Positions 28,264 through 37,926 of a stretch of 64,000 nt of DNA are shown piece after piece. This DNA is from Streptomyces justiciae (GTDB lineage: Bacteria > Actinomycetota > Actinomycetes > Streptomycetales > Streptomycetaceae). The DNA lies in contig NZ_JADDXU010000002.1 of the NCBI RefSeq assembly GCF_015163075.1, positions 310,001-374,000 of the forward strand, written 5' to 3'. A model generated the notes under the pieces. The model was not told the origin of the DNA and did no database searches. It worked only from the letters and a program-made list of their open reading frames with translations. Position numbers and translations under genes: made by a program. The first letter of the stretch is position 1; every line of letters starts with the position of its first letter.

Positions 28264-29646
28264 TCAGCACTCGATGACGTTGACGGCGAGGCCGCCGCGG
28301 GCGGTCTCCTTGTACTTGATCTTCATGTCGGCGCCGGTCTCCTTCATGGTCTTGATGACCTTGTCGAGGGAGACGTGGTGCCGTCCGTCGCCGCGCAGGG
28401 CCATCCGCGCGGCGGTCACGGCCTTCACCGCGGCCATGCCGTTGCGTTCGATGCACGGGATCTGGACCAGGCCGCCGACCGGGTCGCAGGTGAGGCCGAG
28501 GTTGTGTTCCATGCCGATCTCGGCGGCGTTCTCGACCTGTTCGGGTGAGCCGCCGAGCACCTCGGCCAGTCCTCCCGCGGCCATCGAGCAGGCGGAGCCG
28601 ACCTCGCCCTGGCAGCCGACCTCGGCGCCCGAGATGGAGGCGTTCTCCTTGAAGAGCATGCCGATCGCGCCGGCGGCGAGCAGGAAGCGGACGATGCCGT
28701 CCTCGTCGGCGCCCGGCACGAAGTTGATGAAGTAGTGCAGGACGGCGGGGATGATGCCCGCGGCTCCGTTGGTGGGCGCGGTGACGACCCGGCCGCCGGC
28801 CGCGTTCTCCTCGTTCACAGCCATCGCGTAGAGCGTCACCCACTCCATCGCGCCGGCCAACGGGTCGCCCTCGCCGCGCAGTTGGCGGGCGGCCGCGGCG
28901 GCCCGCCGGCGGACCTTCAGCCCGCCCGGGAGGATGCCCTCGCGCCCCAGACCGCGGGCGACGCAGGCCTCCATGACCCGCCAGATCTCCAGCAGTCCCG
29001 CACGGATCTCCTCCTCCGTGCGCCAGGCCTTCTCGTTCTCCAGCATCAACGCGGAGATCGACAGACCGGTCTCCTTCGTCAGACGCAGCAGCTCGTCGCC
29101 GGTACTGAACGGATGGGCGAGCACGGTGTCGTCGAGCTTGATGCGGTCCGCGCCGATCGCGTCCTCGTCGACGACGAAGCCGCCGCCCACCGAGTAGTAC
29201 GTCTTCTCCAGCAGCGGCACCCCGTCGGCGTCGTACGCGAAGAGGATCATGCCGTTGGCGTGGTAGGGCAGCGAGCGCCGCCGGTGCAGGACCAGTTGGG
29301 TCGAGGCGTCGAAGTCGATCTCGTGGGCCGGACCGATCTCGGCGCCGAGCAGGCGGATGCGCCCGGTGTCGCGGATGCGTTCGACGTCCAGGTCGGCCTG
29401 GGCGACGTCGACCGTGTGCGGCTCGTTGCCCTCCAGGCCGAGTAGTACCGCCTTGGGCGTGCCGTGGCCGTGGCCGGTGGCGCCGAGGGAGCCGAAGAGC
29501 TCCGCGCGGACCGCGACGGTCTGGGCGAGCAGGCCGTCCGTCTTCAGCCGGGCGGCGAACATCGCGGCGGCGCGCATGGGTCCGACGGTGTGTGAACTGG
29601 ACGGTCCGATGCCTATGGAGAACAGGTCGAAGACGCTGATTGCCAC
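28264..29646 (-). CDS. sdaA: L-serine dehydratase (iron-sulfur)
   Basis: Single-chain L-serine deaminase of 460 residues converting serine to pyruvate and ammonia. The N-terminal beta domain starts [19 protein letters not shown]; the catalytic alpha domain carries three cluster cysteines in [20 protein letters not shown] and IPCIER. It follows glyA after 69 bp containing a hairpin, and is 8 bp upstream of fdhD. With GlyA it carries carbon from betaine-derived glycine into central metabolism. Confidence 0.95.
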   Translation of the reverse strand: MAISVFDLFSIGIGPSSSHTVGPMRAAAMFAARLKTDGLLAQTVAVRAELFGSLGATGHGHGTPKAVLLGLEGNEPHTVDVAQADLDVERIRDTGRIRLLGAEIGPAHEIDFDASTQLVLHRRRSLPYHANGMILFAYDADGVPLLEKTYYSVGGGFVVDEDAIGADRIKLDDTVLAHPFSTGDELLRLTKETGLSISALMLENEKAWRTEEEIRAGLLEIWRVMEACVARGLGREGILPGGLKVRRRAAAAARQLRGEGDPLAGAMEWVTLYAMAVNEENAAGGRVVTAPTNGAAGIIPAVLHYFINFVPGADEDGIVRFLLAAGAIGMLFKENASISGAEVGCQGEVGSACSMAAGGLAEVLGGSPEQVENAAEIGMEHNLGLTCDPVGGLVQIPCIERNGMAAVKAVTAARMALRGDGRHHVSLDKVIKTMKETGADMKIKYKETARGGLAVNVIEC

Positions 29647-29666
29647 GCCATGCTCCGTGGGATTGG

Positions 29667-29699
29667 AGGGGCGTGCCGGTGGGTCACGGGCACGCCCCT
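29667..29699 (-). terminator. Hairpin between glyA and sdaA
   Basis: An 11-bp perfect stem, AGGGGCGTGCC with GGCACGCCCCT, around an 11-nt loop, located in the 69-bp glyA-sdaA gap. It could be a partial terminator or a processing site that sets the relative amount of the two enzymes. No T-tract follows. Confidence 0.5.
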
Positions 29700-29715
29700 G
29701 CGGGAGGGGTGTCGG

Positions 29716-30975
29716 TTACAGGGCGGGGTAGAGCGGGTGTTTGTCGGCCAGGGCCTTGACCCGGGTCTTGAGCGCCTCGGCGTCGTACGACGGCTTGAGC
29801 GTCTCGGCGATGACGTCGGCGACCTCGGTGAAGTCCTCGGCCGTGAAGCCGCGGGTGGCCAGCGCCGGGGTGCCGATGCGCAGACCCGACGTCACCATGG
29901 GCGGGCGCGGGTCGTCGGGGACGGCGTTGCGGTTGACCGTGATGCCGACCTCGTGGAGACGGTCCTCGGCCTGCTGCCCGTCCAGCTCCGACTCACGCAG
30001 GTCTACGAGGAGCAGGTGCACGTCGGTGCCGCCGGACAGGACGTTGACGCCGGCCTCGCGAGCGTCCGCGGCGGTCAGGCGCTCCGCCAGGATGCGGGCG
30101 CCGTCGAGCGTGCGCTGCTGCCGCTCCTTGAACTCCTCCGAGGCGGCGACCTTGAAGGACACCGCCTTCGCCGCGATCACATGCTCCAGCGGGCCGCCCT
30201 GGAAGCCGGGGAAGACCGCCGAGTTGAGCTTCTTCGCGAAGTCCTTGTTGCGGGCGAGGATGATGCCGCCGCGCGGGCCGCCCAGGGTCTTGTGAGTCGT
30301 GGAGGTGACCACGTCCGCGTACTCGACCGGGTTCGGGTGCAGTCCCGCCGCGACCAGGCCCGCGAAGTGGGCCATGTCGACCCACAGGTAGGCCTCGACC
30401 TCGTCGGCGATCCGCCGGAACTCCGCGAAGTCCAGTTGCCGCGGGTACGCCGACCACCCGGCGATGATCACCTTCGGACGATGCTCCTTGGCGAGCTGCT
30501 CCACCTCGGCCATGTCCACGAGACCGGCGTCGTCCACGTGGTACGGGACCACGTTGAACTGCTTGCCCGAGAAGTTGATCTTCATGCCGTGGGTGAGGTG
30601 GCCGCCGTGCGCCAGGTCCAGGCCGAGGATCGTGTCCCCAGGGGAGGCCAGCGCGAACAGGGCCGCCTGGTTGGCTGAAGCACCCGAGTGGGGCTGGACG
30701 TTGGCGTACTCGGCGCCGAACAGCTCCTTGACCCGGTCGATGGCGATCTGCTCGGCGACGTCGACATGCTCACAGCCGCCGTAGTAGCGACGGCCCGGAT
30801 AGCCCTCGGCGTACTTGTTCGTCAGCACCGAGCCCTGCGCCTCCATCACCGCGACCGGCGCGAAGTTCTCCGAGGCGATCATCTCCAGGGTGGACTGCTG
30901 CCGGTTCAGCTCGGCGTCGACCGCGGCGGCGACCTCGGGGTCGAGCGCGTGGAGGGAGGTGTTGAACAGGGTCAT
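29716..30975 (-). CDS. glyA: Serine hydroxymethyltransferase
   Basis: PLP enzyme of 419 residues that interconverts serine and glycine using tetrahydrofolate. The PLP lysine is K229 in [14 protein letters not shown], and the N-terminal [10 protein letters not shown] and YYGGCEHVD sequences are canonical. Running from glycine plus 5,10-methylene-THF to serine, it would use the one-carbon unit released by the dimethylglycine and sarcosine oxidases. The ATG overlaps the gcvH-like stop by 4 nt. It is probably a catabolic paralogue of a housekeeping copy. Confidence 0.95.
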   Translation of the reverse strand: MTLFNTSLHALDPEVAAAVDAELNRQQSTLEMIASENFAPVAVMEAQGSVLTNKYAEGYPGRRYYGGCEHVDVAEQIAIDRVKELFGAEYANVQPHSGASANQAALFALASPGDTILGLDLAHGGHLTHGMKINFSGKQFNVVPYHVDDAGLVDMAEVEQLAKEHRPKVIIAGWSAYPRQLDFAEFRRIADEVEAYLWVDMAHFAGLVAAGLHPNPVEYADVVTSTTHKTLGGPRGGIILARNKDFAKKLNSAVFPGFQGGPLEHVIAAKAVSFKVAASEEFKERQQRTLDGARILAERLTAADAREAGVNVLSGGTDVHLLLVDLRESELDGQQAEDRLHEVGITVNRNAVPDDPRPPMVTSGLRIGTPALATRGFTAEDFTEVADVIAETLKPSYDAEALKTRVKALADKHPLYPAL

Positions 30976-31400
30976 CGGCGGTCTCCTTCGGTGTGGGCGC
31001 AGTGGGCGGCGTAGGCGTCGGCGGACAGCGCGCCGGCGATGTTCTCGACCCGCAGCCGGAACAGCCAACCGCCGGTGTAGGGGGCGGCGTTGACGACGCC
31101 GGGGTCGTCGGCCAGCGCGGAGTTGACTTGCAGGACCCGGCCCGAGGCGGGGGCGTACAGCTCGCTGACGGCGGACTGCGAGGTGATGCGTCCGCAGCTC
31201 TCCCCCGCCTCGACCCAGGTGCCGACCTCGGGCAGGCGGAGGTGGACGACGTCACCGAGGGCCCGGGCCGCGTACGCGGTGATGCCGACGGTCGCGTCGC
31301 CCTGGTCCACGGCCAGCCACTCGTGGTCCCAGGTGTAGCGCAGGTGCCGCGGAATGCCCGGGGCGGTCTCCTGCGTCGGGTGCGGGGGCGGCGGGGTCAT
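30972..31400 (-). CDS. Glycine cleavage H-protein homologue lacking the lipoyl lysine
   Basis: Protein of 142 residues with the full H-protein fold: [32 protein letters not shown] and [12 protein letters not shown] align with normal GcvH. The lipoylated lysine, in a motif like ESTKSVSDLYSP, is replaced by Ser76 in [12 protein letters not shown]. The protein has no lysine anywhere, so lipoylation is impossible. The N-terminus is extended by a Pro/Thr-rich stretch. Genes on both sides overlap it by 4 nt, which argues for an intact, selected gene. The role is unknown; it might bind a partner without shuttling an aminomethyl group. No gcvP or gcvT stands beside it. Confidence 0.85.
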   Translation of the reverse strand: MTPPPPHPTQETAPGIPRHLRYTWDHEWLAVDQGDATVGITAYAARALGDVVHLRLPEVGTWVEAGESCGRITSQSAVSELYAPASGRVLQVNSALADDPGVVNAAPYTGGWLFRLRVENIAGALSADAYAAHCAHTEGDRR

Positions 31401-32578
31401 GAGAGGGCGGCCGCCGTGGCGGGGACGAGGGTGCGGCGCAGGCGGTTGAAGAACTTCGGCTGGTTGAGGGAGAGCACGGCGACGGGGGTGCCCTCGTGCC
31501 GGTAGACGGCCGTGAAGGCACGGGTGTCGACGGCGCCCTCGACGACTTCGGGTGCGGCGCCGGGCGTGATGTGGCCGGCGACCTGGATGCGGACGCCGTA
31601 CTGGTCGGACCAGAAGTACGGCGGGGTGGCCGGGGCCGCGGCGGAGACGCCGGTCAGCAGGGTGCGGGCGGCGGTCCTCGCCTGTTCGGTGGCGTTGCTC
31701 CAGTGCTCGATGCGGGTGTGCCGGCCGGTGAAGGGGTGGGGGCAGCGGGCGACGTCGCCGACGGCGACCACGCCCGGGACGCCGGTGGCGCAGCCGCTGT
31801 CGCAGACCACGCCGTCGTCCACCTGGACGCCGGAACCGGCGAGCCAGTCGGTGTTGGGGCGCACGCCCACGCCGACCACGACGATGTCGGCGGGCAGCAG
31901 GCGGCCGTCCGCCAGCCGCACCCCGGTGACCCGGTCGTCGCCGACGAGTTCCGCGACCCCGGTGCCGCACAGCAGGCGCACGCCGTGATCGGTGTGGAGC
32001 GAGGAGCACACCAGGCCCATCTCGCGGCCGAGTTGGCGTTCCAGCGGGACGTCGAGCGCCTCCACCACGGTGACGTCGAGGCCGAGCAGGCGTGCGGTGG
32101 AGGCCACCTCGGCGCCGATGAACCCGGCGCCGATGACGACGACCGTGGGCCGGCCGTCCAGCAGTTCGGCGCGCAGGGCCTGGGCGTCGTCCAGGGTGCG
32201 CAGGGTGTGGACACCGCGCAGCCCGTCCGTGCCGGGGAGCATGCGGGGGCTGGCGCCGGTCGCGATGACGACGCCGTTGGTGCGGACCTGGCGGCCGCCG
32301 GTCAGGGTGACGGTGCGGGCGACGGGGTCGAGCCGTACCGCGCGCTCGCCGAGCAGCCACTGGACGTCCAGGTCGTCGTACTCGGCGGGGTCGCCGAGCG
32401 CGAGGGCGTCGGCGCCGATGTCGCCCTTGAGGAAGTCCTTGGACAGGGGCGGGCGGTCGTAGGGAGTGTGCCGCTCCTCCCCCACGACGACGAGCTCGCC
32501 GTCGTAGCCCTCTGTACGCAGCGCGCGGACCGTGCTCAGGCCTGCCAGCGACGCTCCGACGACGGTGATGCTCCTCAT
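31397..32578 (-). CDS. FAD-dependent NAD(P)H:ferredoxin reductase family protein
   Basis: Pyridine-nucleotide-disulfide-type flavoprotein of 393 residues resembling BphA4, putidaredoxin and rubredoxin reductases. FAD-binding GASLAGLS lies at the N-terminus, the NAD(P)H fold at VVVIGAGFIGAEVAS and the second FAD motif at VVAVGDVARC; RPPLSKDFL is characteristic. The ATG at 32578 has GGAG 6 nt upstream. It is the first gene of the operon leading to GlyA and SdaA and could supply electrons to the Rieske oxygenase, but no ferredoxin gene is seen in the window. It overlaps the gcvH-like gene by 4 nt. Confidence 0.85.
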   Translation of the reverse strand: MRSITVVGASLAGLSTVRALRTEGYDGELVVVGEERHTPYDRPPLSKDFLKGDIGADALALGDPAEYDDLDVQWLLGERAVRLDPVARTVTLTGGRQVRTNGVVIATGASPRMLPGTDGLRGVHTLRTLDDAQALRAELLDGRPTVVVIGAGFIGAEVASTARLLGLDVTVVEALDVPLERQLGREMGLVCSSLHTDHGVRLLCGTGVAELVGDDRVTGVRLADGRLLPADIVVVGVGVRPNTDWLAGSGVQVDDGVVCDSGCATGVPGVVAVGDVARCPHPFTGRHTRIEHWSNATEQARTAARTLLTGVSAAAPATPPYFWSDQYGVRIQVAGHITPGAAPEVVEGAVDTRAFTAVYRHEGTPVAVLSLNQPKFFNRLRRTLVPATAAALS

Positions 32579-32620
32579 GCGGGCTCCTGACGGGAGTTGT
32601 CTCACATAACACAACGACGA

Positions 32621-32717
32621 TCGCTATACGCAACATGCTTTCCGCGCAGTGCGGGGATTGTCAAGGGAGCGGTCGCACATCAATTTCCGATGACGCTTTA
32701 TGTTGCGCGCCTCGCAA
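32621..32717 (-). promoter_or_regulatory. Promoter and IclR-type operators of the reductase-gcvH-glyA-sdaA operon
   Basis: On the minus strand, TTGACA (32664-32659) is a consensus -35 element; AAGCAT follows 18 bp later as a weak -10. Immediately downstream lies TTGCGTATAGCGA (32633-32621), a partial form of the island palindrome. A full arm-matched copy, TTGCG CGCCT CGCAA, lies upstream at 32703-32717. An operator just past the -10 would allow repression by an IclR protein. No glycine riboswitch was recognised. Confidence 0.65.
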
Positions 32718-32727
32718 CGAGGGTCGG

Positions 32728-35451
32728 TCAGAGCGGTGGCTCGTCCCACTGGTCGAGGAGGGCGTCGCCGGTCATCTCGTCGAGCCCGGACTCGGCGCCG
32801 TCCAGGGACTGTTCGCTCCAGATGACCTTGCCGCGATCGGTGTAGCGGGTGCCCCAGCGCCGGGCGAACTGGGCGACGAGGAACAGTCCTCGGCCGCCTT
32901 CGTCGGTGGTGGCGGCGTGGCGCAGATGCGGGGAGGTGCTGCTGCCGTCGGAGACCTCGCAGATGAGGCTGTCGCGGTCGTACAGCAGACGCAGGCGGAT
33001 GGGTTCGCCGCCGTAGCGGATGGCGTTGGTGACCAGTTCGCTGAGGATGAGTTCGGTGGTGAAGGCGATCTCGTCCAGGCCCCAGTCCGAGAGGCGGCGG
33101 ATGCAGGCGGCGCGGAGCGGACCCAGGGCGGCGGGGTCCGGGGGGACGTCCCAGTCGGCGACCCGGTCCGGGGCGAGCCGCAGGGTGCGGGCGACGAGGA
33201 GGGCGACGTCGTCGCGCGGGCGGTCGGGCAACAGGGCGTCGAGGACCGCCCGGCAGGACTCCTCCGGGGTCTGGTCGGGGTGGGCCAGGGCTCCGGCGAG
33301 GAGGGCGAGGCCGACGTCGATGTCCCGGTCGCGGTCCTCGACGAGTCCGTCGGTGTACAGGGCGAGCCGGGAGCCCTCGGGCAGCCGCAGGTCGGCGGTC
33401 TCGACGGGGAGTCCGGCACCGAGGCCGAGCGGGGGCGAGACCGGGACGTCGGGGAAGGTGACGGTGCCGTCGGGGTGGACCAGGGCGGGCCCTGGATGGC
33501 CGGCCCGGGCGATGGTGCACTGCCCGGAGACCGGTTCGTAGATCGCGAACAGGCAGGTGGCCCCGGTGACGGGCGCGCTGTCCGCCGTGTCGGCCTCGCT
33601 GTCGTCGATGCGGGCGACCAACTCGTCCAGGTGGCTCAGGAGTTCGTCCGGGGCGAGGTCCAGGGAGCAGAAGTTGTGGACCGCGGTGCGCAGCCGTCCC
33701 ATGGTGGCGGCGGCGTGCAGTCCGTGGCCGACGACGTCGCCGACGACCAGGGCGACGCGGGCGCCGGGCAGCGGGATGACGTCGAACCAGTCGCCGCTCA
33801 CCCCGGCCTGGGCGGGCAGATACCGGTAGGCGACCTCCAGGGCGGACTGCTCGGGCAGGGCGTGCGGCAGCAGGCTGCGCTGGAGGGTGACCGCGGTGGT
33901 GTGCTCGCGGGTGTAGCGGCGGGCGTTGTCGATCGCGACCGCCGCCCGGGCGGCCAGCTCCTCGGCGAAGGCGAGGTCGTCCTCGGTGAACGGCTTCTGC
34001 TCCGAGCGCCAGAAGTCGACCATGCCCAGCACCATGCCCCGCGCCCGCAACGGCACGGTGATCAGGGAGTGGATGCCGAAGTCCAGGACGCGCCCGGTCC
34101 GCTCGGGGTCCTGGGCCCGCCAGCCCGGCTCGCCGCTCGGCTCGGACACCAGCACGGCGTGGCCACTGTGCAGTCCCTGCGCCTGCGGCATCGACGGCAG
34201 GAACGTGATGCGCTCCCCCGCCGGATACAGCGGCGGGTCGTCCCGGATGCCGCTGACGGCGATGCGGTCCATGGCCGGGCTCGCGCCGTCGGGTTCCTCA
34301 CCCTGGCGGACCGCTTCCAGCAGCTCGACGGTGACGTAGTCGGCGAACCGGGGTACGGCGATCTCGGCGAGTTCCTCGGCGGTGCGCACGACGTCCAGCG
34401 TGGTACCGACGCGGACCCCGGCGTCGTAGAGGAGTTGCAGGCGCTCGCGGGCGACCTGGGCCCGGCCCGCCAGGGCGCGCAGCTCCGTGGTGTCGCGCAG
34501 GGTGGCGACGCTCCCGGCCGGGGCGGTGGGCCGGAGGTTGACGGCCAGCAGGCGCTCCCCGGCCAGGATCACCTCGTCGGTGACCACCCGGCCCGAGGTG
34601 AGCAGCGCGGTGGCGGGCGCGGGGAGGCCGAGTTCGCGGACCGGTCGCCCTTCGCCGTCGCCGGGCAGGTCCAGCAGCCGGCGTGCCTCGTCGTTGGCGA
34701 GGAGCAGCCGGCCCTCGCCGCTGACGACGACCACGCCCTCGCGGACCGAGTGCAGGACGGCGTCGTGGTGCTCGTACATCCGGGTCATCTCGGCCGGATC
34801 GAGGCCGTGGGTCTGCCGGCGCAGCCGCCGGCTCACCAGACCCGCGCCCGCCGTGACCAGGGCGACGCCGCCGACGGCGGAGCCGATCAGCAGGGGCAGC
34901 TGGTCGGTCACGCGCTGGTCGATGCTCTTCAGCGTGATGCCGACGGACACCAGTCCGACGACCTTCCCGTCCTTGTCGAAGACGGGGACCATCGCGTCCA
35001 CGGCACGGCCGACGCCGGGCGTGTCGTACGTCTCCTGGTGCACATGTCCGCCGAGCGCCTCGGCGTAGGAGCCGACGACGTGCTTGCCGATGAGGTCGGG
35101 GTCGGGATGGGTCCAGCGGATCCCCTTGGTGTCGAACGCGATGATGTAGGCCACCCCGGAGGCCTTCCGGGCTGCCTCCGCCTGCGGCTGGAGCAGGGCG
35201 CTGGGGTCGGCGGACTGCATGGCGGCCAGCGTCCCGGGCGCGTGCGCGAAGGTCTCGGCGCCGACCAGCGAGCGTTCCTGGGCCTCCCGCAGACTCGCGT
35301 TGCGGGCCTGGAGCACGAGGGCCGTCAGCGCCGCTGCCACGAGCAGCAGCACGACGGCCACCTGCAGGAAGAAGACCTGGCCCGCGACGCTGTGGGCGCT
35401 CAGCACGGAGGGCAGACGTACCGAGGATCGCCGTGCTCTGGACCTCTCCAT
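32728..35451 (-). CDS. Membrane sensor PP2C phosphatase (sCache-PAS-GAF-SpoIIE-HATPase)
   Basis: Multidomain regulator of 907 residues. Two membrane helices (about 20-45 and 185-205) enclose an extracellular sCache-type domain similar to citrate/dicarboxylate sensors (DPDLIGKHVVGSYAEAL). Then come PAS (about 225-320), GAF (about 350-500), SpoIIE phosphatase (about 540-750; GDWFDVIPLPG, VGDVVGHGLHAA) and a C-terminal HATPase_c anti-sigma kinase domain (LILSELVTNAIRYGGEP, GRGLFLVAQFARRWG). It probably links an extracellular ligand to an anti-sigma cascade. It lies inside the betaine island on the same strand, but a link to betaine is not shown. Confidence 0.9.
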   Translation of the reverse strand: MERSRARRSSVRLPSVLSAHSVAGQVFFLQVAVVLLLVAAALTALVLQARNASLREAQERSLVGAETFAHAPGTLAAMQSADPSALLQPQAEAARKASGVAYIIAFDTKGIRWTHPDPDLIGKHVVGSYAEALGGHVHQETYDTPGVGRAVDAMVPVFDKDGKVVGLVSVGITLKSIDQRVTDQLPLLIGSAVGGVALVTAGAGLVSRRLRRQTHGLDPAEMTRMYEHHDAVLHSVREGVVVVSGEGRLLLANDEARRLLDLPGDGEGRPVRELGLPAPATALLTSGRVVTDEVILAGERLLAVNLRPTAPAGSVATLRDTTELRALAGRAQVARERLQLLYDAGVRVGTTLDVVRTAEELAEIAVPRFADYVTVELLEAVRQGEEPDGASPAMDRIAVSGIRDDPPLYPAGERITFLPSMPQAQGLHSGHAVLVSEPSGEPGWRAQDPERTGRVLDFGIHSLITVPLRARGMVLGMVDFWRSEQKPFTEDDLAFAEELAARAAVAIDNARRYTREHTTAVTLQRSLLPHALPEQSALEVAYRYLPAQAGVSGDWFDVIPLPGARVALVVGDVVGHGLHAAATMGRLRTAVHNFCSLDLAPDELLSHLDELVARIDDSEADTADSAPVTGATCLFAIYEPVSGQCTIARAGHPGPALVHPDGTVTFPDVPVSPPLGLGAGLPVETADLRLPEGSRLALYTDGLVEDRDRDIDVGLALLAGALAHPDQTPEESCRAVLDALLPDRPRDDVALLVARTLRLAPDRVADWDVPPDPAALGPLRAACIRRLSDWGLDEIAFTTELILSELVTNAIRYGGEPIRLRLLYDRDSLICEVSDGSSTSPHLRHAATTDEGGRGLFLVAQFARRWGTRYTDRGKVIWSEQSLDGAESGLDEMTGDALLDQWDEPPL

Positions 35452-35494
35452 GCCTCAAGTATTGGCCGTCACCGGTCCGGCGGGGCTTCCCGTG

Positions 35495-35538
35495 GCCCGT
35501 CCACCTGCCGGAGGGGCCGCAACAGCAGGTGGACGGGC
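35495..35538 (-). terminator. Long-stem hairpin downstream of the Rieske gene
   Basis: A perfect 13-bp stem, GCCCGTCCACCTG with CAGGTGGACGGGC, around an 18-nt loop. It lies between the Rieske oxygenase stop (35554) and the phosphatase start (35451), and probably terminates the oxygenase transcript. Confidence 0.65.
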
Positions 35539-35553
35539 GGTTCTGGGGTGGGG

Positions 35554-36687
35554 TCAGTGCGCGGGCCTGACCTCCAGCTTGTTCTGCAGCCAGGTGTGGA
35601 ACTCGCCGATGTGGTGCTCGCTGGGCACCAGGACGCCGCCCTTGGCGTACGCCTTCGAGCTCATCGCCGGCTGGGTGCGCTCGCAGGCGTCGAAGTCCTG
35701 CTGGTTGACGCGGTGGAAGAGTTCCACTGAGCGGCTGACGTCCTTGCCGCTCTCCACGACGTGCGGCAGGTACAGCCAGTCGCACTCGACGATCGTGCGG
35801 TCCGCGGCCATCGGGTACATGCGGTGGAAGATCACATGGTCGGGGACGAGGTTGATGAACACCTGCGGGCGGACGGTGATGGCGTAGTAGCGGCGGTCCT
35901 GGTCGTCGGCGACACCCGGGATGCGGTCCAGGCCCTCGGAGCCGTCGACGGTGAAGCCCTGCACCTCCTCACCGAACTCCGCGCCGTGGCCCACGTAGTA
36001 CTGGGCTGCGTAACCGTCCGCGAACTCCGGGAGCACCTCGGTCAGTTCGGGGTGGATCGTGGCGCAGTGGTAGCACTCCATGAAGTTCTCGATGATGAGC
36101 TTCCAGTTGGCCTTCACGTCGTAGGTGATACGACGGCCCAGCTGGAGGTTGTCGATGTCGTAGCGCTCGATGGACTCCAGGTCGCCGAGCCGCTCGACGA
36201 CCGCGCCCTGCACGTCGGCCTCGAACGACGGCGGCTCGTCGGCCAGGGACACCCACACATAGCCGAGCCATTCGCGGACGTGGACGTTGATCAGGCCGTA
36301 CTCGACCCGGTCGATGTCCGGCATCGACGTCAGGTTGGGCGCGGCGACGAGCTTGCCGTCCAGGCCGTAGGTCCAGGCGTGGTACGGGCACTGGAAGGCG
36401 CGCTTGACCTCGCCGGACTCCTCGGTGCAGAGCTTGGCGCCGCGGTGCCGGCAGATGTTGAGGAACGCCTTGACCGACCCGTCCCGGGAGCGGGAGACGA
36501 GCACGCTCTCGCGGCCCACCTGGTAGGTGCGGAAGGCGCCGGGCTTGGCGAGGTCGGCGGCGCGGGCCACGCAGAACCACATGGTCTCGAAGACCCGCTC
36601 CTGCTCCTGGGCGAACACCTCGGGGGCGGTGTAGTACTCACCGGACAGGGTGGGGATCAGGCTGGGCGGCAGGTTCGTGATGGTCAT
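35554..36687 (-). CDS. gbcA: Rieske non-heme iron oxygenase, probable glycine betaine demethylase
   Basis: Alpha subunit of 377 residues of a ring-hydroxylating-type oxygenase. The Rieske 2Fe-2S ligands are C79, H81, C100 and H103 (CRHRG and CPYHAWTYG); the mononuclear iron ligands H207 and H212 are in ENFMECYHCATIHPEL. This arrangement matches GbcA-type oxygenases, which remove one methyl group from glycine betaine as formaldehyde to give dimethylglycine. Carnitine or stachydrine oxygenases are alternatives, but the surrounding dimethylglycine and sarcosine oxidases favour betaine. Its reductase partner may be the FAD reductase at 31397-32578. It lies 36 bp after the solA-like gene. Confidence 0.8.
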   Translation of the reverse strand: MTITNLPPSLIPTLSGEYYTAPEVFAQEQERVFETMWFCVARAADLAKPGAFRTYQVGRESVLVSRSRDGSVKAFLNICRHRGAKLCTEESGEVKRAFQCPYHAWTYGLDGKLVAAPNLTSMPDIDRVEYGLINVHVREWLGYVWVSLADEPPSFEADVQGAVVERLGDLESIERYDIDNLQLGRRITYDVKANWKLIIENFMECYHCATIHPELTEVLPEFADGYAAQYYVGHGAEFGEEVQGFTVDGSEGLDRIPGVADDQDRRYYAITVRPQVFINLVPDHVIFHRMYPMAADRTIVECDWLYLPHVVESGKDVSRSVELFHRVNQQDFDACERTQPAMSSKAYAKGGVLVPSEHHIGEFHTWLQNKLEVRPAH

Positions 36688-36723
36688 CGTGTCACCTTCG
36701 GAAAAGATGCGGACTCGGAAGAT

Positions 36724-37872
36724 TCAGACCCGCACGCGGCGAGGGTCGAACAGGGCGATGGGGTGCTCGGTGGCGCCGTCGAGGGCGAGGTCGGCGATGA
36801 TCTCGCCGATCACGGGCACGAACTTGAATCCGTGTCCGGAGAACCCGCAGGCCACCGTCACCTGCGGATGGTCGGGGTGGCGAGCGAGGACGAAGTGCTC
36901 GTCCGGGGTGTTGGCGTACATGCAGGCTGCGCCCTTGAGGAAACGGCCGGGCAGGGCGGGCAGGCGGGAGCGCAGATGGTCGGCCATGGCCGCGATCTCG
37001 TCCGGGTGGATCTCGCGGTCGAGGGTGTCGGGGTCGCTGGGGACGCCCTTGCGGAAGAAGGCGACCTTGGCGCCGCCCTCGGGGCCGTCGAGGGCGGGAA
37101 AGCCGTAGATCTGGGTGCCGTCCGGGTCCTCCCAGATGTAGACGGGGTGCCGGTCGGGGGTGAAGGGGGCGGTGCCGCCCTCGGGCTGGAACCAGTACAT
37201 GACCTGGCGTTCCACCATGACCCGCACCCCGAGGTCGGACAGCAGCTTCGGCGCCCACGCCCCGGGGGCGATGACCAGCCGGTCGGCGAGGTAGGCGCCG
37301 CGGTCGGTGACCACCCAGGCCTTGCCGCCGGGGCCGTCGGCCTCCCAGCCGAGGACCATCTCCGCGAAGTGCAGTTCGGCGCCGTGGGCGCGGGCCAGGT
37401 CGAGGTGGGCCGTGACGGTCTCCTCGGGGCGGGCGATGCCGGCCTTGCGCTCGTAGAACGCGATGTCCTCGGCGGCCGGGTTGAACGTGGGGAAGCGGCG
37501 CCGGATGTCGGCGGCGCCCAGCACTTCGTGGTCGAGGCCCCACTGGTGGGCGCTGGCCAGGGTGCCCGCGAAGGCCTCGCTGTGCTTGCGGCCGATCATG
37601 AGGCCGCCGGTCTCGGTGAAGACCTCGCGGCCGGAGTCGGTGGCCAGCTTCTCCCACAGTTCGCGGGCGCGCAGCAGTAGCGGCACGTATGCGGGGTCCT
37701 CGAAGTAGGCCTGTCGGTAGATGCGGGAACCGCCGTGGCTGGAGCCGAGGTTGTGGGCCGGGGCGAAGCGGTCGATGCCGAGGACGCGTTGACCGCGTTC
37801 GGCCAGGTGGTAGGCGGCTGCGCTGCCCATGCCGCCCAGGCCGACGACGATCACGTCGTAGGAAGTGGCCAT
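36724..37872 (-). CDS. solA: Monomeric sarcosine oxidase / N-methyl-tryptophan oxidase family
   Basis: FAD enzyme of 382 residues oxidising N-methyl amino acids to the amine, formaldehyde and H2O2. The dinucleotide motif is GLGGMG (11-16), and Cys317 in [14 protein letters not shown] is at the position of the covalent FAD cysteine of monomeric sarcosine oxidase (Cys315). Length fits the family. With the heterotetrameric enzyme also present, this is a second route for sarcosine, or acts on another N-methyl compound. It stands between the dimethylglycine oxidase paralogue, 135 bp upstream, and the Rieske gene. Confidence 0.85.
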   Translation of the reverse strand: MATSYDVIVVGLGGMGSAAAYHLAERGQRVLGIDRFAPAHNLGSSHGGSRIYRQAYFEDPAYVPLLLRARELWEKLATDSGREVFTETGGLMIGRKHSEAFAGTLASAHQWGLDHEVLGAADIRRRFPTFNPAAEDIAFYERKAGIARPEETVTAHLDLARAHGAELHFAEMVLGWEADGPGGKAWVVTDRGAYLADRLVIAPGAWAPKLLSDLGVRVMVERQVMYWFQPEGGTAPFTPDRHPVYIWEDPDGTQIYGFPALDGPEGGAKVAFFRKGVPSDPDTLDREIHPDEIAAMADHLRSRLPALPGRFLKGAACMYANTPDEHFVLARHPDHPQVTVACGFSGHGFKFVPVIGEIIADLALDGATEHPIALFDPRRVRV

Positions 37873-37926
37873 GTGTCCGTCTCCTGGAAGCTTGCCGGTG
37901 TTGGAGTGATTCGTCTGCGGGCCGGT

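Noticed and set aside
30972..32636. A single 554-residue minus-strand protein ending in the H-protein
   Set aside because: Its first 412 codons are an Arg/Pro-rich shadow of the reductase gene; the real gene begins at the ATG at 31400.
32579..32727. Glycine riboswitch upstream of the gcvH-like operon
   Set aside because: Only about 150 bp are available and no glycine-aptamer core was recognised; the region is explained by a TTGACA promoter and operator sites.
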